From positions 110,292 to 174,291 of the forward strand of contig JANWZA010000047.1 in assembly GCA_025054775.1 (NCBI GenBank): DNA of 64,000 nucleotides, read 5' to 3'. This DNA is from Microscillaceae bacterium (GTDB taxonomy: Bacteria > Bacteroidota > Bacteroidia > Cytophagales > Microscillaceae). Under the pieces are notes generated by a model. That model ran no database searches and was not told the origin of the DNA. It worked only from the letters and a program-made list of their open reading frames with translations. Of this stretch, positions 62,393 through 64,000 are shown piece after piece (positions within the stretch are counted from its first letter, which is position 1; every line of letters starts with the position of its first letter). The position numbers and the translations under genes are program-made.

Positions 62393-62806
62393 TTATAGTT
62401 CTGCAAACCACATATAGGCGTCTTTTTCGGAAGTAAAGTAACGCGTTTCAAACAAATCAAAGTTCTCTTCCATTGTCTGTTCAACAGATAAAAACTCTGT
62501 AACTATTTGGTCAAAAACTTCTTGGGGTACGATAAAAGCAGCTTTTTTAAGTCTTTTATGTCTATCTACAGCAAGAAATACGTTGCTTTTTGTCCATTCT
62601 TGTAATTCAGGTGTAATTGGAAAATTAAGATTAGGATAAACGAGGTTAAAATGCACAGGAGGAAGTTTCAAAATCCATTCTACAAGTATTTTCATATTTT
62701 CCTTGTATTGCTCTTCGGTGAGATCGCCAAACCATCTTTGTATAATGAGGCTTCTTTGCTCATCGTAGTCTATGGCGAATGTTGAGTTTTCAAATAGTGT
62801 TTGCAT
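62393..62806 (-). CDS. STAS/SpoIIAA-like small protein
   Basis: This 137-residue soluble protein has alternating strands and helices. The pattern 'IDYDEQRSLIIQRWFGDLTEEQYKENMKILVEWI' and 'FDLFETRYFTSEKDAYMWF' (separate segments) resembles the STAS/SpoIIAA-like proteins of Cytophagales, in which 'ryF.s.eeA..Wl' closes the domain. No phosphorylatable Ser at the classic SpoIIAA position can be assigned with confidence. It lies 12 bases upstream of the five-PAS gene on the same strand, which suggests a partner-switch or adaptor role. The promoter is not evident. Confidence 0.5.
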   Translation of the reverse strand: MQTLFENSTFAIDYDEQRSLIIQRWFGDLTEEQYKENMKILVEWILKLPPVHFNLVYPNLNFPITPELQEWTKSNVFLAVDRHKRLKKAAFIVPQEVFDQIVTEFLSVEQTMEENFDLFETRYFTSEKDAYMWFAEL

Positions 62807-63456
62807 AGTTTTTTTTTAATAAGTTTAGTTTTTAGGTATTGATTGGATAAAAGATATAACTAATTTTGGATAAATAAAAAAATAATTGTATTATACATGC
62901 AAATGCGAAATATGGTTTAGTTGCGTTTTACTTGCTATCCTTAAGATAAGGATAGTAGGAATAATTGTTGCAAAAAGACAAAGCAGAAGATTTTTTGTAT
63001 AGCAGTTACGGTAATACTTTCCAAAGTCAGTGTAGATGACAAAAAGACAAGTTTCTGCCTGAGCACTTTCTTATTCTTGCAATACGCCTTTTTCCTATAA
63101 ATGTTTTACTTTTGATAAAGTTTTCTAACTACTTTATAGTGCTTTCTACGAGTATAGATATGAATTATTCGATCTTGCAGTTTTTCTAAGCCAAAAAGTA
63201 TGATTCATTTATTTGAACACTATAATAACGCTTGAATTTCAATTGAAAAATTACTTTTTCTGCCACTTAAAACTTAAAAAGCATATGTAAGATAATAAAA
63301 ATTACCACATTTCATTTTTTTACAACTATTTTTTACCACTTTAGCCTCCTATGGTAAATAGAGAAAATACTTTTATCGTTATTTCGTATACAATACAAGA
63401 GCAAGAACTCAACCGTCTATCTTATTTGGCTGAGCTAGGACTTACGCCCTCTAAAA
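62807..63456. other. 650-base gap without supported genes
   Basis: It contains a tight perfect hairpin CTATCCTTA-AGA-TAAGGATAG (62935-62955) and a plus-strand TACTTTTG (63107-63114). One end of the transposase element must fall between here and 63457, but I cannot define its terminal inverted repeat. Confidence 0.5.
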
Positions 63457-64000
63457 TTACTTATGATTTTGCTTGAGAAAGCAAGCCAACAAATTTTCTC
63501 TAAATCGATACCCATTAGCAATTACTGCTTGATAACCTTTTCTTCCAAAATAACAAAAAGCCCTTAAAGCAGCAAAGATATGATTTTTACGGCATCGGTT
63601 CTTTTGACCAGAAAGTTCCGAGTATTACAGAGTTGTTTGATAGCACGATGATATTCCTCCATATTCCAATGGTTTTTATGAGCCACTTGAAATTCCTCCA
63701 AAGAAGCCTTTTTTGGCTCTTGCTGGGAGTCCTGAGCGTGGCTATAATAAATATAATGGCGTTTTTGATGAGCTTCTTCTTTTCTGAAGACTGTCACCCA
63801 ATCAAAACCCCTCAAATGCGTTAAAAGCCCTTCGGCAGGAATATCCGCTTCTCCTACTGGCTCATATTGTCCCTTTTGTGTGGAAATCAATCGGTCTTTT
63901 TCCACAGCAAATAAAGCATCTAATCCATATTTACGACACATTTTCAAGTTGAATACACTGGCATACCAAGAATCCCCTGTTACTACTTTGGGCTTTAAGC
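63457..64000 (-). pseudogene. DDE transposase remnant (IS4/IS701-like), frameshifted and cut by window edge
   Basis: The frame enters from the right edge. It contains VTGDSWYAS, the central DDE aspartate block, and then 'HWNMEEYHRAIKQL', the region of the catalytic glutamate. Near the 3' end the frame is broken: frame 0 reads DAVKIISLLL and stops at 63564. A shift of one base in the five-A run of GTAAAAATC instead continues as KNHIFAALRAFCYFGRKGYQ and ends at 63457, which restores a normal transposase C-terminus. The loss of one base is the simplest reading; a -1 ribosomal shift is possible but unlikely here. The N-terminus lies beyond the window. Confidence 0.75.

Noticed and set aside
63351..63476. 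41-codon plus-strand frame starting MVNRENTFIVISYT
   Set aside because: Its 3' end overlaps the restored transposase C-terminus by 20 bases. It has no recognisable family, so it is more likely chance or part of the insertion element end.

Overview
The window is AT-rich DNA from a member of the Bacteroidota, most likely the Cytophagales side of the phylum. Evidence for this: the gene set (GatB, SufB, SucC, a fused branched-chain E1 alpha/beta, HldD, TamB, an OmpA protein with thrombospondin-3 repeats, DUF4271, DUF4293, DUF4350, DUF4476, DUF349, and a 29-residue COX24-type basic protein); the near absence of Shine-Dalgarno sequences; and many promoters of the Bacteroidota form TTTG-N19/20-TAnnTTTG. 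I do not name a genus. There is no CRISPR array, rRNA or prophage. The only mobile element is a decayed transposase at the right edge.

Layout. 1-2.2 kb: end of a DNA methyltransferase gene, then gatB. 2.2-6.9 kb (minus strand): LolD-like ATPase, DUF2795 protein, DUF349 protein, trigger factor and tRNA-Leu(UAG). 7-15 kb (minus): a block of secreted or envelope proteins, comprising a triple DUF4476 protein, an OmpA/TSP3 porin, a beta-barrel protein, an SGNH lipoprotein and a large helix-hairpin-helix beta-barrel protein. 15.3-20.4 kb: fused 2-oxoacid dehydrogenase E1, DUF4350 protein and a FabH-like ketosynthase. 20.6-30.3 kb (minus): ABA4-like protein, SucC, MenD with a GAF histidine kinase, then a plsC-gatC-cyclophilin-LRR lipoprotein run and a patatin. 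30.7-36.7 kb: CorA, DUF4293, a lone nuoK, a PpiD-like foldase and a lone sufB. 36.9-42.3 kb: HldD, a small lipoprotein, a DUF433/DUF5615 toxin-antitoxin pair, a long LRR protein and a membrane glycosyltransferase candidate. 42.5-48.3 kb (plus): DUF4271, HemD, HU, a TPR protein, the COX24-type mini-protein and RNase G. 48.3-62.8 kb (minus): LRR protein, FtsH, RsfS, a 54-residue membrane peptide, a kinase-less GAF/PAS sensor, TamB, and a five-PAS protein preceded by a STAS-like protein. 62.8-64 kb: non-coding DNA and the transposase remnant.

Themes. Envelope biogenesis recurs (TamB, PpiD, LolD, OmpA, HldD, PlsC). Genes usually found in operons (gatB/gatC, nuoK, sufB, sucC, menD) appear as isolated members, which suggests strong operon fragmentation. 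Two sensory proteins lack a complete kinase module: one is followed by a tiny membrane protein, and the other is preceded by a STAS-like protein. These two cassettes, an A9 tract at the likely start of the long LRR gene, and a toxin-antitoxin pair with altered acidic residues are the main candidates for new biology. I found no clearly novel multi-gene defence or biosynthetic system.
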